A stretch of 64,000 nt of DNA from assembly GCF_003945345.1 (NCBI RefSeq), contig NZ_AP019308.1:5446501-5510500 (forward strand). Reading direction: 5' to 3'. The notes beneath the pieces are model-generated. The model did not search any database, had not been told where the DNA came from, and saw only the letters and a list, made by a program, of their open reading frames with translations. A program made the position numbers and the translations under genes. Numbering within the stretch: the stretch's first letter is position 1; each line of letters begins with the position of its first letter. The DNA comes from Paenibacillus baekrokdamisoli (GTDB taxonomy: Bacteria; Bacillota; Bacilli; Paenibacillales; Paenibacillaceae). Below are positions 7,863 to 15,847 of this stretch, piece by piece.

Positions 7863-8621
7863 CTAAGAGAGTTTAATGAGTTGACCTCCGTCAATGACCA
7901 TGCAGTGTCCGGTCATGTACCGCGATTCGTCGCTAGCCATGAACAAAGCGGCTGAAGCGATGTCTTCCGGCTGCCCCACGCGCTTCATAGGTATTGTTTT
8001 TAAGTATTCCGCAATGGCGGTCGGATTGTCAATGAGCGGTTTCGTCAACTGCGTCTCGATAAACCCGGGGCAAAGGGAGTTTACACGAATGCCATGCGGC
8101 GCCAATTCCACCGCCATCGACATCGCCAGTAAATTAATCCCGCCCTTGGATGCATTGTAATGGGCTTGATCCGCTTCGGCCGAGAGACCGTTCACGCTCG
8201 ACATCTGGATGATCGAGCCGCCGTTTCCCTGCTTGACCATCTCTTTGGCAGCGCGTTGGGAGACAAGGAAAGTTCCCTTCAGGTTAATGTCCAGATGCCA
8301 GTCCCAGTCCTCCTCCGTAATTTCTAGGAAAGGCGCAGTGCGGTTGACTCCCGCATTGTTCACGAGAACATCAATCCGTCCCCATTCTCGCAAGGTATCA
8401 TCGACCATACGATCCACATCTGCCCGGTACCGTACATCCGCTTCGATCGCGATCGCTTGGCTTCCAAGGTCAGTTATATAAGCTGCAGTCTCTTCAAGGC
8501 CTTCTTTACCGAGACCAGCAACAGCGACCTTCGCGCCTTCAGCCGCAAACCGGACAGCAATTGCCCGGCCAATTCCTTGAGATCCTCCCGTTACGAGCAC
8601 TACTTTATCTACTAGTCTCAA
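7863..8621 (-). CDS. Short-chain dehydrogenase/reductase (SDR)
   Basis: A 252-aa classical SDR that reduces a carbonyl or oxidises a hydroxyl with NAD(P). Motifs: TGGSQGIG cofactor loop, NNAG, catalytic Ser in IIQMSSVNG, YxxxK in YNASKGG, and the C-terminal GGQLIKLS. It starts at TTG (8619-8621) with GGGGAGG 8 bp before it. It lies between IclR and M20 genes in the leftward operon. The substrate is not evident; a hydroxy-acid or sugar-acid step fits the neighbours. A broken SDR remnant lies at 34108-34242 beside the other IclR gene. Confidence 0.9.
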   Translation of the reverse strand: MRLVDKVVLVTGGSQGIGRAIAVRFAAEGAKVAVAGLGKEGLEETAAYITDLGSQAIAIEADVRYRADVDRMVDDTLREWGRIDVLVNNAGVNRTAPFLEITEEDWDWHLDINLKGTFLVSQRAAKEMVKQGNGGSIIQMSSVNGLSAEADQAHYNASKGGINLLAMSMAVELAPHGIRVNSLCPGFIETQLTKPLIDNPTAIAEYLKTIPMKRVGQPEDIASAALFMASDESRYMTGHCMVIDGGQLIKLS

Positions 8622-8666
8622 CCTATAAACCTCCCCTGTTCGCTTTTATAGGTTTGTGTGAACGAC

Positions 8667-9989
8667 CTACACGTCTTCTTCTAAGAGCCCGCACCAATCG
8701 ATAATCATTTCAGCATACCATCGAATCAGAACTTCATAAGAAGCGATATCGAGAAATTCATCCGCCGCATGCGCGTTGCCGCCGCACGGTCCAAGTATCA
8801 ACGCCGACGTATTGCTGTACAAGTTAAACATAAAACCGTCGCAGGCAAACGGCGCCCCTGTTGGAGGCTCCGGGGAGTGACCGAGCGCCTTTACGCCGCA
8901 ACCTGCAGTCAGCTCCAGAAACTGAGCGGTCTTGTCGTCGTTCTTCATTTCACTGGCGGACAAATAGCGGATTAAGGGCTGAATCTGCGGTTTGCACTTT
9001 TGCAGCAACGGATAGTTAGAAAGCTGAGCTTCGTAAAATGTCCATAGATCCGCGATAATGTCCTCTCCGGTCATTCCCGGATAGCCTTCAATCCAGAAAT
9101 TCAGTTCTCCGGTTGCAGGAAGCTTCTCTTGCAGCTCGCGATTCACGTCTCCGGACATAATCCTAATAAGGGTCACTTCCGCTTTCCGAGCCCCATCCCA
9201 CCACACCGGTACCTCCAGATTTTCCTTTCGATAGGCATCGTAAGCACGCAAAAGGTTTGCGAAATCAATCGTTGCTTCGAGTGCACTCAACAGCTCTTCA
9301 CCTGCGAAGCCGATTCCGCTCTGTCCGGTGAAGGTAGCCTTCCAGATACCGCCGCCGAGATGAGCCGGATAGAGCTTCATGTTCGATGGCTCCGGAATGA
9401 TCGCCATGTCCGGATTTGGTCCGCGAAGTCGCCCAGCCAGAGTGCCGTTGGCGCCTCCATGCTCCTCATCCACAACGCTTTCGACATATACCTTGCCTGC
9501 TATCGGGATATTAAGCTCCTGCAGACATTTGACCGCCATCAATGCGGCAGCCATGCCGCCCTTCATATCGTACGCGCCTCGACCGTACAATTTGCCGGAA
9601 TCGATTGTCCCGGAGAAGGGGGGATGGGTCCATGCTTCCGTTCCTTCATAGACGGTATCGGCATGCCCGGAGAACATCAAGGACCGCCCCTGACCGCCAC
9701 CGAAAAACCGTCCGACAACATTCGGCCGATTGTCATAGCTGCGAGAATCCATATAGGCGGCATGCTCCCGCAATCCCGGCACCTCTGAAAGCTCGTACAG
9801 ATCCACTTCGGCTTCTTGAGAGCGCATCCATTCCGCGATGAAACGCTGATATTCCGCTTCATTACCGGTTGGAGGATGATTGACGCTTTCGATTTGCACC
9901 AGCTTGGAAGCAAACGAAAGTGCTTCCGGCTTATTTTCCTCCATCCACCGATTAATCGATAGGGATATTTCCTCTCGGCTTGTATGCAC
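8667..9989 (-). CDS. M20 family peptidase (ArgE/DapE-like)
   Basis: A 440-aa zinc-dependent deacylase or peptidase. Motifs: FSGHADTV with the first metal ligands, YGRGAYDMKGGMAAAL with the bridging Asp, VVDEEHGGANG with the catalytic Glu pair, and a C-terminal GGNAHAADEF His. It starts with GTG (9987-9989) behind GAGGGAGA. It belongs to the ArgE/DapE side of the family, unlike the hippurate-type enzyme at 5777, so the cluster holds two different acyl-amino-acid hydrolases. It lies 18 bp after ridA. Confidence 0.9.
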   Translation of the reverse strand: MHTSREEISLSINRWMEENKPEALSFASKLVQIESVNHPPTGNEAEYQRFIAEWMRSQEAEVDLYELSEVPGLREHAAYMDSRSYDNRPNVVGRFFGGGQGRSLMFSGHADTVYEGTEAWTHPPFSGTIDSGKLYGRGAYDMKGGMAAALMAVKCLQELNIPIAGKVYVESVVDEEHGGANGTLAGRLRGPNPDMAIIPEPSNMKLYPAHLGGGIWKATFTGQSGIGFAGEELLSALEATIDFANLLRAYDAYRKENLEVPVWWDGARKAEVTLIRIMSGDVNRELQEKLPATGELNFWIEGYPGMTGEDIIADLWTFYEAQLSNYPLLQKCKPQIQPLIRYLSASEMKNDDKTAQFLELTAGCGVKALGHSPEPPTGAPFACDGFMFNLYSNTSALILGPCGGNAHAADEFLDIASYEVLIRWYAEMIIDWCGLLEEDV

Positions 9990-10007
9990 GGTCTATTCTC
10001 TCCCTCG

Positions 10008-10403
10008 TCAGCCTATTTCTTCCCGTTTGGCGGGAGCGAATGCAATTACGTCGATTTCCACCAAATAGGCGCCCAAGTCGACTGGAGCGGTCGTTCTGGC
10101 CGGATAAGGCGAGTTAAACACCTCTGCGTACGTCTTATTGTAGCCTGGGAAGTCTTCGCTTCGACTGACAAAAGCATTGGATTTGATTACATGGTCAAGC
10201 GTCAGCCCGGCCTTCTCGAGTATGATTTCAATATTGCGCAGGCACTGCCGGGTTTGCGCTTCAATCGTATCCCCTGCGAGCTCTCTCGTTACAGGGTCAA
10301 CACCCACTTGACCAGATACATATACAAAATCGCCGGAGCGGATAGCGTGAGAGAACGGCAGTGGAAACTGCGGTGCATTTTCAACATGGATAGCTTTAGA
10401 CAT
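10008..10403 (-). CDS. RidA family enamine/imine deaminase
   Basis: A 131-aa single-domain Rid protein. RidA proteins hydrolyse reactive 2-aminoacrylate and related imines released by PLP enzymes. Family marks include FVYVSGQVGVDP, QTRQCLRNIEIILEKAG and the C-terminal EIDVIAFAP. It lies 32 bp after the DSD1-type PLP gene. If that protein is a D-serine/D-threonine dehydratase, the RidA protein would quench its intermediate. Confidence 0.9.
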   Translation of the reverse strand: MSKAIHVENAPQFPLPFSHAIRSGDFVYVSGQVGVDPVTRELAGDTIEAQTRQCLRNIEIILEKAGLTLDHVIKSNAFVSRSEDFPGYNKTYAEVFNSPYPARTTAPVDLGAYLVEIDVIAFAPAKREEIG

Positions 10404-10435
10404 AGAATAATCATCCTTTCGATCTCAATAAATAG

Positions 10436-11542
10436 TTAACGAACCTTACCTCGCGCATCGACGCTAATTATACGGTCTACCTGATCTCCACGAACGCCTT
10501 GCAGCTCATTGTGCAGGTTCGTCGTTGTGCAGCAGTGATTCGGCAGAAACAGCAGCTGGTCGCCAATTTCGAATTGGACGCCTTCTGGCAGGTGCAAGAT
10601 ACCGTGTTCCTCGCTCAGCCGCTCCACATAAACGTCCGGGTAATCACGCAAAGTGCCATACCCGGGCACATGCACACTGGCGTCGCTGCTGAATGTTTTC
10701 GAACCGGCATCGATGATTGCGGTTCCCTTCCGCGGGGTGCTGACAACCGTGGCCAACACGTGCATGGCGCATTCTTCGGCTGTGATCACACCAATCGCAA
10801 GCTGCGCGATGTCTCCGAATACGTACGCTCCCGGGCGAATTTCCGTCACACCGTCAATTTCGCCAATAAATTTGGAAGTAGGCGTGGAACCGACACTGAT
10901 TTCTTCGATTAGAATCCCTGATTGTTCGAGCAGCTGCTTGGTGCGGACAAGGCCTTCCGCTTCAACCCGGGCTGCATCCCGTACTTGTTCCTGCGTTTTT
11001 TTTCCGTAGGCAAATCCACCGTGCGTCATTAACCCGACCACATGCACATAAGGGAGGCTTGCAATCTCTTGAACGAGCTGGACCGTTTCTTCCCCTGGCT
11101 CTTTCCCGCAGCGGTTCAATCCGGTATTGACATCGATATACAGCTTGATGTCCTTGCCGATCGAGCGCCCTAAGTGGGAGAGTCCTTGTGCTACTTGTAC
11201 GTTATCGGTGCTGACTATGACGTTGGCACGCTCCATCAGCTTAGCCAATCTTCTTAGCTTCACCTCGCCAACGATTGGAAAAGCGACGAGAAAGTCGGCG
11301 ATGCCTGCATCCGCTAACACCTCGGCCTCCCCCAGCTTGGCAACCGTGATCCCGCAAGCGCCGTAACGGATCTGCTCTTTGGCGATCCAAATGCTTTTAT
11401 GCGTCTTGAAATGCGGTCGCAGCTTTACACCGGCCTGGCGCGCCAATTCCGCGGTATGCCTTAGGTTTCGATCCAAAGTATCGAGGTCGATCAGTACGGT
11501 GGGAGTTTCTATATCCGGCCACGGTTGTCGATTTTCTTGCAC
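10436..11542 (-). CDS. DSD1-type PLP enzyme (D-threonine aldolase / D-serine dehydratase-like)
   Basis: A 368-aa alanine-racemase-fold protein. IETPTVLIDLDTLDRN opens the barrel. RPHFKTHKS carries the PLP lysine, and VAFPIVGEVKLRRLA and the C-terminal LFLPNHCCTTTNLH carry the His/Cys metal-site residues seen in D-serine dehydratases and D-threonine aldolases. The start is GTG at 11540-11542, 10 bp after AGGAGG; an upstream in-frame TTG at 11558 would place the ribosome site inside the gene. It is first in the leftward operon DSD1-RidA-M20-SDR-IclR, whose theme is release and breakdown of modified or D-amino acids. Confidence 0.85.
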   Translation of the reverse strand: MQENRQPWPDIETPTVLIDLDTLDRNLRHTAELARQAGVKLRPHFKTHKSIWIAKEQIRYGACGITVAKLGEAEVLADAGIADFLVAFPIVGEVKLRRLAKLMERANVIVSTDNVQVAQGLSHLGRSIGKDIKLYIDVNTGLNRCGKEPGEETVQLVQEIASLPYVHVVGLMTHGGFAYGKKTQEQVRDAARVEAEGLVRTKQLLEQSGILIEEISVGSTPTSKFIGEIDGVTEIRPGAYVFGDIAQLAIGVITAEECAMHVLATVVSTPRKGTAIIDAGSKTFSSDASVHVPGYGTLRDYPDVYVERLSEEHGILHLPEGVQFEIGDQLLFLPNHCCTTTNLHNELQGVRGDQVDRIISVDARGKVR

Positions 11543-11650
11543 ATTTATCCGCCTCCTCAAAAGGTTTCATCTATCAAAACCAACGTTTCATTAAATGAAT
11601 CGTAACTGACGCTTTAGGATTTGTAAATAAAAAAGTTCATATTTAGGCTT

Positions 11651-13060
11651 CTACGATAACCGCAATAAATCTGTCACCTGATCGCATAACGTTTGTTCAT
11701 CAATCAAGTCGGACCAATATTGTTTTAACAGGTATCTCAAAGCGTTGAAGGAGGCCATTGATAAATTCAAATCCCGGTGCATGCGATAGGAGGCCATGGT
11801 TTCACGGAACATAAAAAATCGGGAGGGGCGATTCATACTATTCATGCTTTCGGATTGTTCCAAGGGAGCTTCCGCTATACGTTTCAAAGCAGGCAGACTG
11901 AGCGATTTCTCCCGAATGATCCGCTGCGCCCTGGGTGAAGCCAAGTAGTCGGTGAGCAGCATGACCGCTTTCTTTTGTTTCGAGTTTCGGTTTACTGCTA
12001 CTCCGATCACGTTCAGAAGCGAACGTGGCTCGCAAATATAGGGCAAAGGGGAAATGTCGTAATCCAGATTCGTATCTTTGAAGTCGTTAATGGACATGTA
12101 ATTGGTCAGGATCATAGATACTTTTCCTTGCACGAACAGTTCGTTGACATCGTCGCTGTTCTCGGAAAGATATCTGGGGTAGAAATTACGGTTGTCGATC
12201 AGTTCCTTGCTAAGGCGAATGCTCTCCATCAAGCGTGTGCCGCTCAGGCGGAACGAACCGTCAGGCTCAGGCTCGAAACGCATGCCGCTCTGCAATAGGA
12301 GTGCTGGCCAGCGGTTGTCCGACAATAGGTAGAAGTATAGCCCATGCCTTTTGCCCGGGATGGTCAACGCGGTTGCATGTGCAACGACGTCGTCCCATTT
12401 CCAACTCCCGTCCGGTTCGGGGACATTCGATTCATGAAAATGGGATCGGTTATAAGCGAGCACAATGGGGGAGAAAATGACCGGCTTGGCCAATATATCA
12501 TGATCATGAACGAACGCTTCCTGTGTGAAGCGGTATACCTGCGTATCTGGAGTCAACGGTTCAAGCATGTGTGTGTAGCCATGGTCAACGATGTGTTGAA
12601 AGTCTAGGTTATTCAACGTGAACGCATCGAGTAGATTGTTGTCCATATATTCCTTTGCGGTGCTCATGTAATCGGTGGTAGAACGCAGGGGCAATGCTTT
12701 GACCCGGACTGACGGATGCAGGGCGTGGAAATCATCTAGAAGAGACGAAAGAACAAAATCCCGCTCGATGGAGGCGCTGTAACCAAACGAAAGCGACAAG
12801 GCAGCACCAGGGGCTATGTCCGTCACGCGGCTGCCCACCCGGTCGATTTTGACGATTAGTCCTTCGCCGACTAGCGTATCGAGCCCTTTGCGAACTGATT
12901 TGTTGCTTAATTGGAATTGCTCAGTGAGCATCATTTCCGAGGGCAATAATTCTCCGGGCGAATAAGCTCCGTGCATAATGTCGGAGCGTAAGCGATCGAT
13001 CATATGTTGTAGGCGGAGTTGAAACGATTTCCGTCCGGTTTGGAGGTGAGTGCTGTCCAT
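11651..13060 (-). CDS. GntR-type regulator with a sugar-binding-protein-like effector domain
   Basis: A 469-aa protein. Residues about 10-85 form a GntR winged helix (DIMHGAYSPGELLPSEMMLTE, then SNKSVRKGLDTLVGEGLI). The rest (SLSFGYSASIERDFVLSSLL onward) looks like an extracellular solute-binding protein of the MalE type, but there is no signal peptide, so it should sense its ligand in the cytoplasm. ATG 13060 is preferred: AGAAGGG is 9 bp upstream, while the TTG at 13069 would touch it. It is divergent from the enolase-superfamily operon and probably represses or activates it through the repeated TACATCA boxes between them. Confidence 0.9.
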   Translation of the reverse strand: MDSTHLQTGRKSFQLRLQHMIDRLRSDIMHGAYSPGELLPSEMMLTEQFQLSNKSVRKGLDTLVGEGLIVKIDRVGSRVTDIAPGAALSLSFGYSASIERDFVLSSLLDDFHALHPSVRVKALPLRSTTDYMSTAKEYMDNNLLDAFTLNNLDFQHIVDHGYTHMLEPLTPDTQVYRFTQEAFVHDHDILAKPVIFSPIVLAYNRSHFHESNVPEPDGSWKWDDVVAHATALTIPGKRHGLYFYLLSDNRWPALLLQSGMRFEPEPDGSFRLSGTRLMESIRLSKELIDNRNFYPRYLSENSDDVNELFVQGKVSMILTNYMSINDFKDTNLDYDISPLPYICEPRSLLNVIGVAVNRNSKQKKAVMLLTDYLASPRAQRIIREKSLSLPALKRIAEAPLEQSESMNSMNRPSRFFMFRETMASYRMHRDLNLSMASFNALRYLLKQYWSDLIDEQTLCDQVTDLLRLS

Positions 13061-13117
13061 GAGGCCCAACCCTTCTGCAGTTTTTACTGTATATCATAAT
13101 AGATAGGCTATGAATTG

Positions 13118-13262
13118 TACATCAGTTCTGAGTGTGATAAACAGCAAGAAGATATTCGTTGACATCAGAGTTGGAAAATTGGTAAGTTATAGGGGTAATA
13201 ATACATCAGGATATACATCAATTTGAGGTAAAAAACTTGTAATTATCAATGATATACATCAG
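13118..13262. promoter_or_regulatory. Cluster of TACATCA(G) boxes between divergent genes (candidate GntR operators)
   Basis: TACATCA or close variants occur at 13118, 13161 (GACATCAG), 13202, 13214 and 13255, all on the same strand. Spacings include 43, 41 and 41 bp, near four helical turns. ATATACATCA appears twice in full (13211-13220 and 13252-13261). A TTGACA at 13159-13164 overlaps the second box and could be a -35 element; no convincing -10 follows. The position between the GntR-type regulator and its divergent operon suggests operators for that regulator. Confidence 0.5.
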
Positions 13263-13302
13263 TTTGTGCGTGAAAGACAAAAAACTGGAGGTTGGGTATA
13301 CG

Positions 13303-14610
13303 ATGATCGGGATCAGTGAAACGAAGCACGCGATTATGAAGGAGCCGCTTCTGTCCCCCTTTGGATTCAAAGGAGCCTACTTGACGGAATTATGGCAGTC
13401 TGTCGCTGGACTCCGTGCGCAAGACGGAGCGCTTAGTATCGGTATAGGCGTTCAAAGCGTTCTATGGTCGGACCCCCGGGTATTCGCGCGTTACGGAGAG
13501 GCTTCCGGGAACGGGCTAATGGCCGATTTGACCCAATACGCATTGGCGCTCGCGGATAATGCGGAATTTGATACGCCGCTTGAGCTTCTGGATCGATTGT
13601 TTCCGGACGTGTATGAATATGGCCGGAAACATGTGGGGCTTTCTGATCTGCGGAGCACTTTTGCGCTGAATGCGCTCGTTGCTGTGGATCATGCCGCGTG
13701 GGGCTTATACAGCAGAGGGAAGAGCATGTGCTTTGAGGAGTTGGTGCCGGATAAGTACCGATCCGCATTGTCTGAGCGACAGCGGAAGCTGGCAAGCATC
13801 CCTGTCGTTGCTTATGGCTTATCCGAAGAGTCGATCGAGCAGATGCTTCAGGAAGGGTATTTTCTGCTGAAAATCAAAATCGGAGCCGATCCTGACCGTG
13901 ACGGCGATCAAGCCAAGATGCTGGAATGGGACCAACAACGGCTGTCGCAAATTCATCGCATTGCATCACGCTATGAAACGACCTATACCCGGAACGGGAA
14001 AATCGCTTATTATCTGGATGCAAATGGCAGATACGACGGGAAAGAACGCATGATGCGTTTTCTGGATCATGCAGATCGGATCGGCGCTTTGGAACGAATT
14101 GTATTGTTGGAGGAGCCCTTCGATGAGGCGAATGTGATCGATGTATCGGATTTGCCGGTTCGACTCGCGGCCGATGAAAGCGTACACGACGAGCGGGATG
14201 CTCAGGAGAGGATCGATATGGGATACGGCGCGATTGCGCTTAAGCCTGTTGCCAAAACGATGAGCATGAGCTTGAAGGTGGCGAAGCTTGCGCGCGACCG
14301 GGGTGTGCCCTGCTTCTGCGCTGATCTGACCGCGAGCCCGATACTGGCGGATTGGAACAAAACGTTGGCTTCCTACCTGTCCCCTTTACCAGAATTAACG
14401 ATCGGCGCGATTGAAATGAACGGACGTCAGAACTATCGGAATTGGGATCGGATGAAAAGTTGGCATCCTTGTGCAAACGCTGCATGGACCGAAGCTAATG
14501 AAGGTATTTTTAAGTTGGATGATCGTTTTTTTGACATTTCGGGAGGGGCTCTTGAGATCAGCCCTTATTACGAAAGGTTATTGGACAACAAAGGAGGGCG
14601 ACAGGAATGA
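13303..14610 (+). CDS. Enolase superfamily protein (mandelate racemase / muconate lactonizing type)
   Basis: A 435-aa protein. A capping domain is followed by a TIM barrel with the superfamily residues: KIKIGAD after the second strand, YYLDANGRYDG and VLLEEPFDE for two metal-binding acids, and LAADESVHD for the third. These enzymes remove a proton next to a carboxylate, for example in sugar-acid dehydration. The start at 13303 follows TGGAGG (13286-13291); an in-frame ATG at 13249 lies within the operator region. The stop overlaps the next start (ATGA), implying translational coupling. Specific substrate unknown; a branched member with SPILADWN in place of common dehydratase signatures. Confidence 0.85.
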   Translation: MIGISETKHAIMKEPLLSPFGFKGAYLTELWQSVAGLRAQDGALSIGIGVQSVLWSDPRVFARYGEASGNGLMADLTQYALALADNAEFDTPLELLDRLFPDVYEYGRKHVGLSDLRSTFALNALVAVDHAAWGLYSRGKSMCFEELVPDKYRSALSERQRKLASIPVVAYGLSEESIEQMLQEGYFLLKIKIGADPDRDGDQAKMLEWDQQRLSQIHRIASRYETTYTRNGKIAYYLDANGRYDGKERMMRFLDHADRIGALERIVLLEEPFDEANVIDVSDLPVRLAADESVHDERDAQERIDMGYGAIALKPVAKTMSMSLKVAKLARDRGVPCFCADLTASPILADWNKTLASYLSPLPELTIGAIEMNGRQNYRNWDRMKSWHPCANAAWTEANEGIFKLDDRFFDISGGALEISPYYERLLDNKGGRQE

Positions 14611-15536
14611 AATCGCTGAGAATCGGTCTTGTGGACCTGGATACTTCGCATCCCGGCAGTTTTGTTCCTTTGATTCGCGGCTTGGGGCATGAAGTGACCG
14701 GGGTGTTTGATAGCGGGACGATCTATCCGCCTGGATATGCGGATACGTTTGCCCGCGAGCATCGGATTGACGCTGCTTGCGAATCGTTGGAGGAATTAGT
14801 TGACCGGGTGGACGCGGTATTCATTCATAGCTGTAACTGGGATATGCATGTGCGGCATGCGCAGCCTTTCGTGGAAGCGGGCAAGGCCGTGTTCATCGAT
14901 AAACCGATTGCAGGAAACGTCGTCGATCTACGTCAGATGATCGACTGGGCCAAGCAGGGTGCCGTAATTACCGGTGGATCGGCGCTGCGGTATTGTAACG
15001 AGGTTAGGGAGTGGAGAGAGCGGGAAATAGGCAACGAGGAATGGGTATATGGACTTGTTGGCTGCGCGGTGGATGAGTTCAACTATGGCATCCATGCTTA
15101 TGCTATGCTTCATGGGCTGCTTGGACCGGGTATCGAATCGGTGCGTTATCTGGGGGGAACCGTGCAGCGGCAGATCGAACTGACTTGGAAGGACGGCAGG
15201 CAGGGGGTCGTCAGCATCGGGAAAACGGACGGGTATTTGCCCTTCTACTCTACTATCGTTATGCAAAAACAAGTGGATTTTATCAGGGTGGACAACAGCC
15301 GGTTATATCAAGCGCTATTGGAAACCGTACTTCCTTATTTAGCCGGAGAAGCGCCGGCTCCCTTGCCGCTCGAAGAGCTGGCTGAGGCGGAAATGGCGGC
15401 AATTGCCGCGAAGCTGTCGGCTGATCTGGGAGGGAAGTCTGTTCGAATTAATGAGATTCCTGCCGATTACGCTGGATATGACGGGACAGTTTTTTCCAAA
15501 CATTATAAAGCTTTAATATTCCCTCAGACAAGTTAG
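14607..15536 (+). CDS. Gfo/Idh/MocA family oxidoreductase
   Basis: A 309-aa protein coupled to the enolase-superfamily gene by an ATGA overlap. The N-terminus RIGLVDLDTSHPGSF replaces the usual glycine-rich loop: the first Gly region is altered (LVDLDTSH), seen in a divergent branch of this family. VFIDKPIAGN takes the place of the EKP motif. It is likely an NAD(P)-dependent dehydrogenase acting on the same sugar acid as its neighbour. The divergence of the dinucleotide loop leaves some doubt about its cofactor use. Confidence 0.8.
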   Translation: MKSLRIGLVDLDTSHPGSFVPLIRGLGHEVTGVFDSGTIYPPGYADTFAREHRIDAACESLEELVDRVDAVFIHSCNWDMHVRHAQPFVEAGKAVFIDKPIAGNVVDLRQMIDWAKQGAVITGGSALRYCNEVREWREREIGNEEWVYGLVGCAVDEFNYGIHAYAMLHGLLGPGIESVRYLGGTVQRQIELTWKDGRQGVVSIGKTDGYLPFYSTIVMQKQVDFIRVDNSRLYQALLETVLPYLAGEAPAPLPLEELAEAEMAAIAAKLSADLGGKSVRINEIPADYAGYDGTVFSKHYKALIFPQTS

Positions 15537-15553
15537 GCAATAAGCATGAAACG

Positions 15554-15592
15554 AGCGGTCTTCCGTAATAGGGAGGATCGCTTATTTATTTA
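15554..15592 (+). terminator. Hairpin terminator after the enolase/oxidoreductase operon
   Basis: AGCGGTCTTCC (15554-15564) pairs with GGGAGGATCGCT (15571-15582) through G-U pairs, followed by TATTTATTTAC. It separates the upstream pair from the importer genes. Confidence 0.55.
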
Positions 15593-15621
15593 CATATTCT
15601 CTTCCTATCCTTGATGCGATA

Positions 15622-15676
15622 GTGCAAAAAAAACGGAAATATTGATAAAGCTAGCCAAGTGATTAAACGCTATATT
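15622..15676 (+). promoter_or_regulatory. Shared activator-type promoter element, copy A
   Basis: GTGCAAAAAAAACGGA at 15622, TGATAAA 21 bp later (15643) and a -10-like TATATT 49 bp later (15671). The same three parts with the same spacings stand before the oxidoreductase gene at 21389. No TTGACA-like box lies 17 bp before the -10, which suggests an activator-dependent promoter for the importer operon. The remaining bases of this 311-bp gap (to 15847) show nothing else. Confidence 0.6.
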
Positions 15677-15847
15677 TGAAGTAGAAATAACTTCACCTCT
15701 CATGGCACTATATATGTCGTGATAATGGCGAGGCAGGAAGGAATGGTTTGTCAAAGTTCGTAAACAGTTGGGGGAGCAGCAAACCAGATTTGTAAGAAGA
15801 TACCGGCTAGGTGAAGTCAAAATTATACTTGGAGGGTGTGTCGAGTC

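Noticed and set aside
9129..9788. 219-codon plus-strand frame within the M20 peptidase gene
   Set aside because: The minus-strand gene has complete metal-site motifs; this frame has no ribosome site or recognisable motif.
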